Shown: piece by piece, positions 1 to 14,121 of the stretch
Position numbering within the stretch: the stretch's first letter is position 1
Layout of the letters: every line of letters begins with the position of its first letter
Origin: Eutrigla gurnardus
Taxonomy: Eukaryota; Chordata; Actinopteri; Perciformes; Triglidae
Assembly: GCA_963514095.1 (NCBI GenBank)
Contig: OY741272.1
Span: 24,011,230-24,075,229, forward strand
DNA length: 64,000 bases
Direction of reading: 5' to 3'
Program-made: the position numbers and the translations under genes
Notes under the pieces: model-generated
The model's database searches: none
The model's input: only the letters and a program-made list of their open reading frames with translations
What the model was told of the DNA's origin: nothing

Positions 1-2355
1 GCAGGGGTGGGACCTGGACAGGGACCTGACTCATTAAGGCAAATTGGGCCGGCATGTCTATTTCTAGCGTTTCCTCTCCATTGGCGTCTCTTGTCAGCCA
101 ATCAGGCGGCTTGGCGGTGATGTTATATGGCTTGATTGATGTGTGTTTTTGGAGGCACACCCATCCAAACAGGTCCTCATTGACCTCGGCCGGGGCCGGC
201 CCTCCGTCCCTTGGGCTCCGGTGTTTCAGCTTTCAACAGTAGCATTGTGTGCAGTCGAAACTGCCTGCCAGCACTCAGCGGTACCGCTAATGTAGATCAT
301 CCTGTTTAGAATTGGGCAATTGAACAGTCTGTCATCATATGACGTAAAGTACAATTTGTTGGAATTGGCCATTTCTCAGCCTTTGCTTTTTTTTTGTGTT
401 ACAGTATGGAGCAACGGCTTGTTCTATCAGAATATACAAGCCCTTCAGCCTAAAATGATTGAAATATAGAATATCTAATTTAATTTAATTCTGAATTATG
501 TTTACTATTAAAACTATTACTACTATAGACAAATGACAAAGATTATTAGAAGAATTTTTGTCATCACATACATGTAAATACATTTTTTTCATTTTTTCAT
601 ACTCTACATACAAAAAGACGAAGTATACAAAAAAACATTATGGTTTTACTGGGTTTATTTGAAGAGACTCAATGGAAATCATAGTCGAACATGTGTTCAA
701 GGTTGTGACACCGTTTTAATCTTATGCCCCGTGTGTTTGCTGTCTGTTGACAGATTAGCCAGTCTGGTTAGCATTTATGTGTCAGTAGTCCAATATGGAG
801 TGATGGAGACGGTAACTGATTCTGAAAGTAAATTAGATGTGGCTTTTAAGCTCTCAACACTTTGTGTAACCAAGAGAGCAGAAAAATAATGACTATTCTG
901 CATTTTTTTTGCATACATTAAAGTGTATCTGCAGCCAAGCTTTGTATAAGCTTTTGTGACACCTTGTCGCCCACACGATAATCTCTACCCATTTACATAG
1001 TTTTTCTTACTCTCTCACCCAAACTCCCTGTATCAGTTTTCCAGGCCCTCCTCCAACCCAAAAGTCCTGAGGCAACTACCACAGTTGGAGTTGAATCCTG
1101 GGTCAAGTCCTCATACAGCTTTAGTCAATTTTCTGCCCCTCTACAATAGTGTCAAAGGTTTTGGCCAAAGGCCATCCTTTCTCCATGCACAATTGCAGCA
1201 TGAAACAGAAAATCAACTTACCTCTCCGTCATGAGGTTTAATGTCTCTTTGCCCATAATATGTATTACTGTTGTTGACATCTAACAAAAGCCTGTGTGTG
1301 TTTGCACTCTGGATCAGTTCATGAATGTTCTAATGTGTGCTGTTGAACAATAGTTCTAAGTGTATCATCATACTGTGTGTTGTATTAGCAGAGCGGGCCG
1401 GACTGTTTTCCATGTGTCTCTCATTAAGCTGTCTTTGGCAGGCCTGGTTGCTTCCACGGAGCCGAGGCGTGCAGCTCAACAAGGACACCATTCTCCACTG
1501 ACAAACCCCGCATTCGTTCCCCCCTTAAGTCCAGCAGACTCCCCTCTTGCGTTGCTGCCCCTTTACTCAGATGGGGGCTGGATTGAATCAAGCTGAAACG
1601 CTGCAGTCTTTGAAGAAGGTCGGGCTGCCTTAGCTAGCTAAATCGTTATCTATTATAAGCTTTGCCTCGCGGAATTGGATGCCGTTATTCCCCCGTGGAC
1701 GTTTTTAAGGTATAATCAGGCATCTCTGTCATTCTGGCTTGACTTTTACTCAACAATGAGATCCACCCTTTCATTTTTAAATGGCTTGATGGTCTGATGG
1801 AAATCAATTTGTAGAAAAGAACTCAAGGAAAAATATTGATCCGCTCATTTTCACTCTTGAGTAATCGGTTCCTGTTTATACTGTAACCCAACTTACTGGT
1901 ATATTTATCATATAATACTTACTGCAAGTAAACAAATGGGGCATGCTGTCTAAAATCAAGCATGATTCAGTGGCGCCCTATTTATCATCATTAAGCTGGA
2001 GCACAGATCAGAAAAACTGGCATAAGGTTTAGATTTGTATACAAACGGTCTGGTTTTTATCCTCATCTTTTGGATTTCCTCTCCTAGTTCCCATGATATT
2101 TCTAAGCTTGCCTTCTTTAACTGTAATCATAATGGAGGTCAGATAAACCCGTCCTAAGGTGCCTTTGGTTCACGTGATCCTGTCGGGACGTGTGTTACAG
2201 TAGACTCATCAAAGGACACCCGCTGGTCAGCACACATACAGTATAGGAGGTCTGTCAGTGTAGAAGTCGTGACTGACTGTCGTCTGTTTTCACCTGCAGC
2301 CCAATCACTGTGGAGGGCAGACCTCACACATGGGGCCAGTTGCATAACACAGACA

Positions 2356-2394
<39 letters not shown>

Positions 2395-5300
2395 TGTGTG
2401 TTTTCAGGAGCAGCCTAGTCCTGCTGGCTCAGGAGATGGAGAAAGAGATGGCCTTGCACTCACCTCACCTCCGCATTTAGATCCACACAGTCAGCAAGCA
2501 CGCACAGTCATGCACCCGCTCAAATAAAAAGAGCTTTTTGCAACTCCTTTTGTTGCTGAAACAACTTAATTCAGGTTTTTTTTTTCCAAAGGGGGAATCA
2601 TAGCACAATCAGGGAACATACTGAGAACACCTAATCTGTGCTGATCAGACAAGCATGAGGTGCGGCGTAGAAGTTGTCTGTGAGAGGCAGCAGGTTCCCT
2701 GTAGAAATGGAAAAAGTCACAGGTGCTTGGAGGCCCAATTGGCAAGTGGAAAACAGCTTTTTTTTGTGTTTAGTCAGGTGGCGGGAAAAGGGTGAGACAG
2801 AATTAATCATCAAACCATCGGCCTGGAGGATTTGTATGTGCTGTAAAGGTGACAGGGAAAGTGGTTGTAGCAGTTGATTGAGCAGCAGCCTATGGCTTCT
2901 CTGTGCTGTCTCTTAGGACCAAGAGGCCCATTTTCAAGGGAGACAGGAAGTGCTTGGGCGCCTCACTTCCTGTTTGTTGAGTTTCTCCCAGGAGAGAGTG
3001 AGAGGGAGGGGGGGTGGTCTGGTGCAGCCTAACTGAATGGAGAAGGTGGTGGTGAGTAGGTAAGCCTTCCTTATTCACTCTCCATCTCAAACTAAAGCAA
3101 AATCTCTCACACACACACACACACACACTTGCCTGCTGCATAGCTGTGTAATTGCCTCTGTGCTGCAGTGCCTTTGGCAGCTGTGCCCCCTCATTTGTTT
3201 CAATTATCTAACGTCTGACATGTCGCTGTTGCCAAGGGTAGACCCGAGAGGAGCACAAGAAAAAAAACAGACAAGGAAAGTTTTAAGTCATCTCCAGAAA
3301 AGCAACTTTAATTATCAACAGATCGCATTGTCATATTTCACACCTTTTAAAAACACAGCTGGAGCCCACCAGCCTCATGTTCCAATTCGTGACACACACA
3401 CACATTTAATTCGTCTTTATGAGACTGCATTTAATCAGAGAGTAGCTGTGGCGAAGAGGCTGCTCTGGAGCGAGCAGAGTGCTGACTCAAGCAGGTTCTG
3501 AGGTGACGTTTGTAACATTTATTCACTTAAAGAACCTCAAGGCTGTCGGCCAAACCAGGACTAACCTTAAATACCCTTTTGTGCCGCCGGAGCGCTTCTG
3601 ATTTTTGCCAGTGTAATAGACTTGAGTCGTAGTATTTGTTCCTCTTCTCTTATTGAAGTCTTTTGTGTCGCAGACAGTTGTGCACAATGCACTAGCGACC
3701 CTCCCATCCCCCTCTGGGAGAGGTGATGTCACTGCATAAGGTCATCTTCCCAGGTGGGAGCCAGTTACACCTCTAAGCCAATCAGAGGCTTGTTTACACC
3801 TGAATCCCCTGCCAAGGAGACGTGCTCTACTCCAGTGTTAGGAGCCGACGATCGTATCTGCTCATAAAAAGGGTCCGATTATATTTTTCCCACCACAGCT
3901 CATCCTTTTATCAGGACGTGATGCGTCTGTGGAGGGCGGGGGGAAATGGAAACACCGCTGCTCGTCAGTGAACTGATGTGCTGCAGCATAGCAGGAGGGC
4001 CACATGATTACCTGCTCCAAGGACATCTCTTGACCTCTCTCGTGTCCCAATCCTTCTCTTTTATTTTCCCGTTCTGAGACCAGTAGCAGCTGCCTACGCC
4101 CACTTCCTTCACTCGCTCATTGATGCACCATCTGTAGACAACAATAGTATTGTTTCCCTTGTACATATGACAGAGGACATGCTTTAATATTTTCTCTGTG
4201 CCAGTCTCTCACAAAGGGTGGGGTTTTGCTGTGGCTTCACTGTCACCTCAGCAATGCCCTCAAGGCCCAAAACATGCAAGTCTTTGTCCAGTAAGCCTCC
4301 CCCTCCTTAGAACAGCCCCTCCTCTCCTCTGTTGTGGCCCCAACATTGAAGTATATTATGCTGTCACCACATCTTACCTAACAATAACAACAACGACGAC
4401 GACGGCGTTCTGCCTTCGCCCTCTGCCAAATACGTACACACTGTTTTTCCTCCTGATTAGCCCCCGGAGACTGATTTTTACTGCCATCCCAACATGATCT
4501 TCTCTCATAGCTAATTACTGGAAAACTTGGTGGAATGCATGCAAAAGTAAATTTCAGCCTGCATGTGTATGTGTACTGTCTAGCTGTGGGCTAACCAGCT
4601 CTACTGCTTGTTTTTGAGCTGCTGCTGTTTGGCTGCGGTGTTGTTGTTATGGGTGGATATCCTGGTGGGTACATCACGCCTGCCTGACTTCCACGGATCT
4701 TCCTTGGAGAGATCAGACTTCCTCTCTGGGCAGGAGAGGTGTTTTCTTCTTAAACAAACACGCATTCATTAATGTACTCTGTACTCCTCTGAGCAGATTA
4801 GATGTTTAAATGCACACAGAGCATGACAAGGCATCTTAAGTCTCCAAGTGGCAGTAAGAATGAAAGTGGGTGGATTGCTCTTCCACTTGCATATTGTCCA
4901 TTAAAGCAGCACAACAGAGCATGATACTTACATACATTAATACCAGTGGTCTGAAGAATAAGCCTCCATGCTTGGGATGGGGTTTGGGCGAGTCAGGGAC
5001 ACTGACTCGCTCTTATTTTCCACCAGCTTGGTTTTTGGTTTGTTAATCTGTTGGTCTCCTTCAGTCACATGCTTTTCTTCACCTCTTTGCCAAATCCTGG
5101 GTGTGACCACTTCCTACTCTTTCATCCACTCTCTGTGTTAATCAAACTCACACAATGGACCAGAGTTTCCTCTGCTGTCAAATGTTGGTGAGATCATCAG
5201 AGGGGTGAATTTAGTTTTCCTACTTTTTTGTTTGTCCTCTTAGGTTTTTTGGGGGGATAAACACCATTAGAAGTCTTTATTTTCTTTACTTTGCAAGATT

Positions 5301-8300
5301 GGTATTCTCTGTTTTAGCTCATTATAGCCCTACTCACATCCTCGAGTCATGACGAGTCGAAGAGTACAGAATCCACTGTGTGGGTAAAAGATAAGATAAT
5401 TAAATGTGTTTGATTATAGTTTTTAATCAAGCACCTTGTGAACTGTGGTACTCTGAGAGAACGCGAATGCACTATAACTCCATTTTAAATTTCGCAACTC
5501 ATGTGCACGTGTACAGGGAGGCACTGGCTGTACTCTTCTGTGAAAATGTCCTTGTTCCCTCGGTTTGACCGCATGGTTGTTGTGATAAGCAGCACAGCAG
5601 ATGTGAGTTGGCTGTTTTGAAAGCCAAGCAGACTCTCGGAGAGCCTCCGCTGCCGTGACGACTCCAGCGATGTTCTCCCGAGATAAAAGCTACTGTACAG
5701 AATGCACTCAAACTGATGGACACACAGTGTACGGACACTCACATCTGTGGGGAGCGATGTTAATGAGACATGGACATGAGTGTTTTCTCAGAAGCCCACG
5801 TCATTCCCCGAGATGAGAGATTGAGAGAGAGGACATGTGACAACGGAGGAAGGCCAACACAGGAGATGAGGAATAAATTAACTTTCATCCAAACAACATT
5901 ATATCGATTCCCGGTTTAGGCAGCTTTGTAGACTCAACTGAATCCATTATCTCCATTAATTAAATATTGGAAAAATGGAAAACTATTGAAATACCCAAAC
6001 ACTGATTTGATAGATGTATAAAATTGAAAAAAAGTGTTGCATCTCGTAGATTGTTATTCAAAGATATCTAGATGTGTGCAACTTGTTCACTATTTGTCAG
6101 TCGATCCAGCTCAGCAAGTTTAGACCTGGTCAGTTAGTTTCTTGTGCTCAGGGTTAAAGAGCAAACAGGCATTGGCGGGGGGCGAAATAACAACTCAGCG
6201 TCGCTGTTTGCTCACATGCCAGACAGTCTGATGGAGTTGCGCTTTCTGCTGGAGACCTTTCCCCTGGGAAAGGGAACCCCTAAACCTCTCCTTTCATCCC
6301 TCATCTGTTTGTTATTGTTTGCATCTCGCGGGCCGAGGTAATACAGACTCGCTGTACCAGTTATGTAATATACCAGGAGACAGATTCACTATTGAAGTGA
6401 ACTAATAGGATTTGACTTGTGCTCTAGTGTGTTGATCTTATCAGCTGTTTTTTAAATCATTATCGTTTTTGCTGACGTGAAGGCTTCTTTAAACTAGATT
6501 CAGGCGGGCCTCATGGCGGTAGTGTGCCATACCTGTCTTTATGAAATATAGATTTCAAACATTTTTCACATAGTCGTCTCACTTCATTGGACACGCTCAG
6601 TCAGAGAGTGATATGTGGAATATGTCGACAGTCGCTCAAACGGGTACGAACTGCAGCGCGGTCCGATTTCTCAGCATGAACTTCCATATTAACGAAGCAT
6701 CCTGTGACGTGCGTGTGAGTGTTTGTACGAGTGTGTTCTGGGAAGCGCTGTAGGTTAAACCCTGCATTCCCCTGAGTAGGAAGTCTGTGACTAAATGCCC
6801 TCATTTAGGAGTTAATGAGCTGGATCAGGGTGGGCTTGCACAGCCATCCAAACCATGTGCATGAACCCCACACACTGCTCGCTATCTCTGCATCATTTGC
6901 TTTCAAGACTCGCCAACATTCCCATCAGTGCAATTGTTTTTGACCTCTGGTTCTGTCCCATCTCCTGGAGATTAATTATTTTGTGCTTTTCTGTTGTTAT
7001 CAGCAGTCCGAGGTCTTCCAATTTCCCTTTTTGTATGACTAATACAGACTATCACCTCATCCCCTTATGAAGAGTTATTTCCTCTCACGCAGGCGCCAAA
7101 TGTACTTGCTAGTTGTCCACTGGCTGGAGTCTGCTGTGTGTTCAAGTGCAACCTTTTGGCCAAGACGCAGGCAACAGTTGGTCTTCGTCATGGCTAGTTC
7201 TTTGATAACAGTTTGGTGTGTCTTGGTCTGATTCTGCTTCACCTCCTATTGTAAGCTTTAGCTGAGGGCTCATGCCCTGGAAATCCACGCTGGCATGTCT
7301 TTCTGGTTTTGTTTTTTATTATTATAATTTTTTCTTGGGACCATGAAAAGAGAGCTCTGTACACCCTGAAGCCCCATGGCCTACCCCATCATACTGCACC
7401 CCACACACACGCACACATCCTGTGCAAACATGGGCGCTACCCCAATCCCTTTTCCCGCCACCTCCTCTTCCTCTATCCCCATATTCCATGACGTCTCTCT
7501 CCTCCTTCCAGCCCCCTCGCCCTCATTCTCTACTGCTCTCACACACAGACTGCCTCTTGTGCTCCTGAGCAAACAGTAGCGTTTTAACCACAGCTCCCTT
7601 TGCACCTCTTCTTTACGTCACAAACTTCTGTCAACTTGCCCCCAAACCTCACCTCCCCTTGCTCAGTGGTTTCACTGTATAATTGCTTTACTACTGCTTC
7701 ATGTATATTTTAATGTTTGACACCTTGTGTTCTCTTATGTTCTTTGTATTAGTCAGCCACACCAGTAGTGGAAAGTATCTCATTAGGTTTTACACTCTTC
7801 AATGGATGCTGGAGTCTATAGCGTCACCATAATGCAGTTCGGTTTCACATAAAACTGAAAGTGTCGCAAAGAGCACAGCATCCCCTCCCTTAGTATAAAA
7901 TCTGGAATGGAAAGAGTGGAATGGAAAACTCGGTGTTACACTGAGGTTGTGTAAGTTTCAGACAATGTCTGCAGTGAGAGGACTTTTCCAAGGGTGGGTA
8001 CCGTTCATGGTGATGTAGTTCAGTCTCAGCTTTCTTCTTACTTTTAGTACAAAAACAATCATTTTTTGTTAATGGCTCTCCAGAGTCTGGTTGCTGCTCT
8101 TTAGGTTTTAAAATGTATTCGACTTCTCTTACCTGATAAGTGAAACTCTGCACAGCACACCACATTTTGTGCCAGCAGGTGGGAGTGTTGCTCTCACACC
8201 TGAGTTGCCTCGTAAGCATAAAACAAGGAATGTTCCTCTCACAAGCCCGACACTACAGCCAAACCACCCGCACGCTGTTGTGTTACATTGGATTTGTTAT

Positions 8301-11300
8301 CTGTTAGTAATGTTTTGGTTTGGTTGAGAAATGTTCAGAATTTTATCTGCAGTCGAGGGATCAGCAGGTTCGTGTGTCTGTGTGTACTGAAACTACCAAG
8401 GTTATCATATTCTTCCCAGGAAAAAACACATTCTTTTCCTTTTTTTTGACATTTATTGGAGTCGTGGGGAAGATTTTTAGCCTTCAGTACCCTTTTCTGT
8501 TTCCTTAACGGCTGAACACATGCAACCCCCTAAACACTTGTGCGCTCAAATGTCAAGAGTCTCGTAGTTTTGAACACACAACATTGACAAGAAGTCGAGA
8601 AAAAAAGGAAATATGAAAAACTACAATTCCATGTCCACCACCTACTGATGATCTGATTCGATCAAAAGCTTCAGGACAGCGTTCAAATGGACCGGGATTG
8701 TTTTCTTTAATCCTATTTCAAAAGTAAAGAATGAACTTGGCTGAAATTCCTCTGAACCTCACCTATAAGGACAGTTCCTAAGCTCACATTAGTTAGAATC
8801 CTCTTACTACCTGACAGTGATGGATTTCTTCACTCTTTTCCATTTTGACCTCTTAAATATAACCTTGCACCTTCACTATTAGCTGAACTTGCACCTGAGC
8901 CTCCGGTCTTAGATAACCTTGCACCTGAGACCAGGTACTTGCCTGGTTTGTGTGTGTGTGTGTGTTTGTGTGCTCTTACACTTGACAGACAGGTGTTCGG
9001 CTGCCCAGGTGGTGAATTATGGGATGGATAGAGACTCCTCTGCTAAGGAATTTGGAAGGAGGAGTGCAGCGAGCGGCCAGGGCATGCTGTGACAACCTCC
9101 CACGCCGAGCCAAACTCTTTCACTCCTTTCTTTCTACCCTAAACTTTGTTATGACTCTCTCTTCTTTCACTGTTTTTCTGTTCCATTTTTCCCTTCGCCC
9201 TCTCTTCACCCCTCTCGCTCAACTAATCTGTACAGCTCCCCCTTTCTCACTTCCTTCCTCGCCTGTTCTCCCATTTCATCCGTCTCCCCTCTTCATATTG
9301 CATTCTGGCCCCTATCCCACTGATAAAGTGGTTAATCAAAGCAGTATCCATGGAGATGGTGATTTATGAAGGTCTGCACACAAGTCTGGTATTTCTCATC
9401 TCCTGTCTTCGATCTTGCTAAAGCCCTCTCTTCCTCCACTCATAAACCAGTCAGAACATGGCCTCCTGTCTTTCAACCACACCAGGCTAAACTCTCCTTT
9501 TTGAATTTTTGCCGGAAAATAGGCCAAACATTTAAAAATCCAAACTAATATGACTTCTAATTGGATGTATTTTTCCTTTGTGCCGTTGCTGATGTGGAGT
9601 GGACCGTGAGGTTGAACCCTTCTGTTTGCTCATGACACATCTACCCCCCCTCAAACAAGTAAAAGCCAAACCAAACTTCTCAGATCACCTGCTCTTGACC
9701 TCCTTTTAGTTCACTTTTCACGTTGCGCTTCTTCCTCGGCTCTCCTCTTCTCTCCGTTGTTTATCCGGGCTCTGTGTGCAGAGAGTGATGGCATGTCTTT
9801 GCATGCAGCCGTTCCCCTGCAGGAATGCAGAGCAAAGGAACGATGAAGCCAAGGAGAAAAGGGGCGCCCATGCAAAGACAGGACGTCAAGGCCTTAAAGG
9901 TGGAAAGGAGGAGGATAGGTCAAAGAAAAACTGATATGATAAAAAAATATAAACTTTCACTAATTTGATTCTGCGTACTTTTCAGATGTGGCATACTTCA
10001 TAAGTCACACATACGCAGTATAACATGCAGCGCACACAGTCCAATTGAAATGAAGGTGAAGCTTCCTTTTCCCTGATCAGATATATATTTTTTTTTTTTT
10101 AGAAGGAAAAGGTAGCAGGCTGATAATATATTTTTGTTATCATTCTTTTTTGTCTTTTTTTCCCCTCTTTTGTCTAATTGAGCAGGTTGGTCTTGTTGGG
10201 TCACTGGGTTCAGTGTGTGGAGTGTCTCCTGGCCCTGTTGACCTTTTATCCAGGCCTATAGAAAACCCCCAGACACTAAAGACCTTCAGTCTGTCCTGTT
10301 TTCACTGGCTAAGACCTTACCTAAACATACTACACCACTCCCACACACCCAGAACGCAACGCCAACTGAAGGTCTTTGAGAGCAACTTGGAACTGCTCTG
10401 ATCTTTTTTTTTTTTTTTTTAATTAATTAATTTTGGTTTCAACGTGGTTAGCTGCCTGACCTGTCTGTCATTTTGATCCTGGCTATGATTGGCTGGAGAT
10501 GTGCTTTGGTAGGGCAGGGACTGAGCTGTTGCCAGGCCCCAAGGCGCATCTGCTGCGGTTGTGACTCATCTGCTGCTGGCCTGGAATCAGTGTTTTCTTT
10601 GTCTCAAATAGGTGGAATGTCCGCTGACTTTCAAACCCAACCTGTTGGGCCAGTCATCCATCTCTCTTGGCAGAGAACAGAGCCATGTAGGCCAACACAC
10701 TTTCTCCAAAATGTTCTTCTCTTTTGGACAGTTTTTTAAACGTGGGATTTGTTGTATTTTTAACTTCCTATAGCAGTACTCGGTTAATAGTTGCTCCAGT
10801 TTTGTTCATGAGTGTTTTACATACCACTTTGACATAGTATCCCCGCCTTGCAGGTGCGTTACAACGTCATCAATGTAATGATATGAATTACTTGCATTTT
10901 TCTCCACCGCAGTCTTTAGTTCCCTTGTGCTATCTGTTGGCCCGGTCTTTAATTGCTGTAGTTATTGTGCATATTGTCCTTCTTCATCCAACAGATTAAA
11001 TATCAACACATCCATCAGTCACAAGGCCAGTGGCGTCACAATGTTTCCATACACCGCTTTTATTTCTTCCCTCCCACCCCCTCTTTTTAACGGGTGTTGT
11101 GTTTTCTAATTAAATCTTGGCCTTTACTGTCTGCGTGTATCTCCCAGGCGGTTGTTTTGAGAAATGATTAATCAAAAGTAGGCTTTTTTAATGTCTGTGT
11201 CGCTCGTGCTCCCTGTGAAAGGCGGGGGCATACATGGATATGCAGTCAACATCTGGTTTGTTGAGCAGGTGGCACATGAGTGATGCCATGTCTTGTCTGG

Positions 11301-13790
11301 AAAGTGGAAGGGAATGCGACTGTGACGTTCGCGGAGAGAGAAAGCGTAAACCTCTGTCCTCCAGACGATGGTATGTGGCCGTTGGTTTCCATCCACGTCA
11401 GACGTTGCGCAAGAGCGTCCACCATGTGCTCTGTTAGCCTGAAGCTCACATTACACGACAGACTACAGGTGCGACTATATGTTACCTGTTGAACCGAAGA
11501 AAGGGCAAGTTTTCAGTTTAAAAACCACCTGCTCTTTTAACGTTCATGCCTGATTCATTGGAGCACTTTGTCCAAACTAAGTCGGCATTGAATGTCGAGG
11601 CCCAGGCCAAGCTTCAGTGATCTTGAATGGATGTCTTCTATTTTCAGTGGCCGGACGGATCCAATAGTTCAAAGCAAATTAATGGAAAGTTCCCTGAGCA
11701 CGGGATTTCCATTACAGCGCCACACTGCTTTCTCTTGGGTGGTCACAAGTAGCACATGACTACTTCATGTATCGGCTATAACACCAATTTTGCATTGTAA
11801 TAAATCACATAACTATATACAGTATGTATGATATGCTATGGTTTGTATATAAACTGTGTATATATAGCAGCCGTACAAGAGATTTGTTGAGATAAAATAG
11901 TTGAATAACATTTTGAGTTAAATCTAAAATTGAAGAAGTTTCTAAAGCTGACCAGACACATCTTTAATACTCTATACTATACAAACGCGACCCTTGTCCC
12001 CACCACAAATCACTCTCAGACCTAGTCACAGGTCCCCGCATCCCATCACCAGTCTAGTCACTCACCTGCTTACACAGTCGCTGATTTGTGCATACCCATG
12101 CACACATGGCATGTCCCCCTCCCCTCCCTCTCTTTGCACTGTTCTCTGTATTCTTTATGGGCCAGGCCAGGCGGGCCGTTGCTATATTTAGCACCAGGGG
12201 GAAAAGTCGGTGCCCTGTTCTGGTCTCTCTACTCTCACCCCCTGCTCCTCCCCACCACTACCACAGCAGGACTCACTGGGCCCCTGAATCACCCAACTCC
12301 ACCCACCAAACCCCAGTCCGGTGCAGACCCCCCCATGTGTGTAGGAAGGTGGCCAGTCGCTCATGCAGGGTGCGGGTGAAGAGAGGCGCCCGTCAGAAAA
12401 ATCTAGTCTTTCAGATCATTTCTTCGGCGCCCATTAAAACATAAACAAGCGGCGCCTCAGAGGGTCCTACAGTCGGCAGGAAAAATGCTCCACCAGCATC
12501 TCTGCAGACGCTACACACACATGCATAAGCAAAGGCCATGCAACACAATCTCTTTTATCTCCCTCACTCGGCTACTTGGACCCACCCACATACAAGGAGT
12601 GCACATAGCTCCACAGATCCCATAGATTACTGTGTCTTTGTGTGCGTCGATGCTACAGCAGCCGACTGGTTCAGTATTTCTCACATCTGCAGCAACGCCG
12701 TGGCCCCAAATGTGTTGTGTGAGGAGACAGTGGGGGGAAGACAGACTTGTTGAGGAAGAAGAAGGGGAGACAATGAGAGGGAGAGGCAAGTAAAACAAAC
12801 CAAGAAAGGGAGGAGAAATGTGTCAAGAGAGCAAAGGAGGAAAGAATATAAGAGAGGACGTTTGTTGAGGCAATAATTAGAGGGAATAAGGGCGAGGGAA
12901 TGATAGCTGTGTAACACTAGTAGTAATCTTCTCATGCGTCACTTGACACCGAATGTTCATTTCCTCTTATTCATATCTTACTTAGGTGTTATTGGCCAGC
13001 TCGCTGTTGAGAATTTAATTATAATTGGCATTGTACTCGTAAAACTATGAGCATAATATGAAACGTCTAAAATTATGACAAACAATTCCCTCGCCCCACA
13101 GACACGCACAGAAAAATATCAATCTGCCTTCTGGCTCTCAAACAGGCTTTGGGTGATTCCCACTGGTTCCGCGGCTTTGACATGTTTGAACACGACGTAA
13201 GTGCTTTCAGCCTGTCATAGTTGGACTCGGGTGAAGTTCAGAATCGACACGAGGAATGTCACCCCACAGTGCACGCTTTGGTTGACAACGGCGACTCACA
13301 CCGAAAGTTAACCTTTTTTTTTTCTTCTTCTTTTTTTTTTTCAAAACTGGAACATTACAGTGATTTTTGTCCCTGTAAAAATAAGGATGGAAATAAAAGT
13401 GGTTTGACGAAATAATCATAACTCTCCTTTCTGGAGCTTTCAACCACAGGCCTCATTAGAGTTTGCACATTTTCACAATGTGCATTTATACTCACAAAAT
13501 ACATGGAGTATGGGTTATTTAAGAAACACACCTGCATTTTTTAGGGTCAATAAACAGATACATAAGGCGTGATGAATTGCTGGGCTGGTCTGCTAAGAAT
13601 ATTTACATGTTTTAATGTCCTGTATTGTCATTGTAAAGGTCATGCTTGTTTAACCCTCTTCTATAGCAGACATAAAACGTAGCAACACCTTTTTATTCCA
13701 TTGTAGTCCCCTGTTAGTGGCTGACCACCTGTTGCTACATTGTAACTACACTTCAGGGAGATGCACGAACCACGTCCACATGGGCAGACT
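1..13790. other. Non-genic flank upstream of mob2; no gene recognised
   Basis: I found no exon, RNA gene or intact transposon that I can support here. All open frames are short and show no protein-family signature. The stretch is mixed AT-rich and pyrimidine-rich single-copy-looking DNA with small GT/CA tracts (2359-2400, 3110-3128, 8949-8968) and homopolymer runs. It may contain distal regulatory sequence or an alternative first exon of mob2, but nothing in the sequence proves this. Confidence 0.6.
2359..2400. repeat. (GT)n microsatellite
   Basis: Alternating GT run with one TTTG interruption near its right end. It lies in the non-genic flank and has no visible role. Confidence 0.9.
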
Positions 13791-13791
13791 T

Positions 13792-13841
13792 TGACGTCAC
13801 CACAGCCCGCCCACCGGGCCCCGCTCCTCTGCGCTGATTGG
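13792..13841 (+). promoter_or_regulatory. Putative mob2 core promoter: CRE, GC box, inverted CCAAT
   Basis: A full palindromic cAMP-response element TGACGTCA lies at 13792-13799, an inverted GC box (CCCGCCC) at about 13806-13812, and an inverted CCAAT (ATTGG) at 13837-13841. The cluster lies 165-215 bp upstream of the mob2 start codon in locally GC-rich sequence, as expected for a TATA-less vertebrate promoter. The motifs are seen directly; that they act as a promoter is inference from spacing and composition. Confidence 0.55.
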
Positions 13842-14005
13842 AGGACGACGGGAGGAGGAGGAGGCGGCCCCTTCTGTAGACTTAACAAAGTTTTTCTTTT
13901 TGCAGTGTAGTTAGTGAGTTACAACGTCAGACTAAATCAGGACAGACTTCACCTGAACACGCTGAAGCGGAGATACACTCGCTGTACATCTCCATTCTTT
14001 AAACT

Positions 14006-14121
14006 ATGGTCGGAGACTATTGCTCGTTTTCTGGAGATAAAACGGACATGCACTCTCAGAGAAACTCCAAAAACGGACTAAGTTGCAAAATGGTCCTTCA
14101 GGCGGTCGGGAAAGTACTACG
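14006..14121 (+). CDS. mob2: mob2 coding exon 1
   Basis: The exon begins MVGDYCSFSGDK and ends KMVLQAVGKVLR, with CG|GTAAAA at the donor (phase 2). It is too short to stand out as an open frame. The phase match to exon 2, the in-frame stop two codons before the ATG, and the upstream promoter motifs support it. The N terminus is the MVLQAVGKVLRK type, not the short MDWLMG type that I recall for the main mammalian isoform. Confidence 0.8.
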
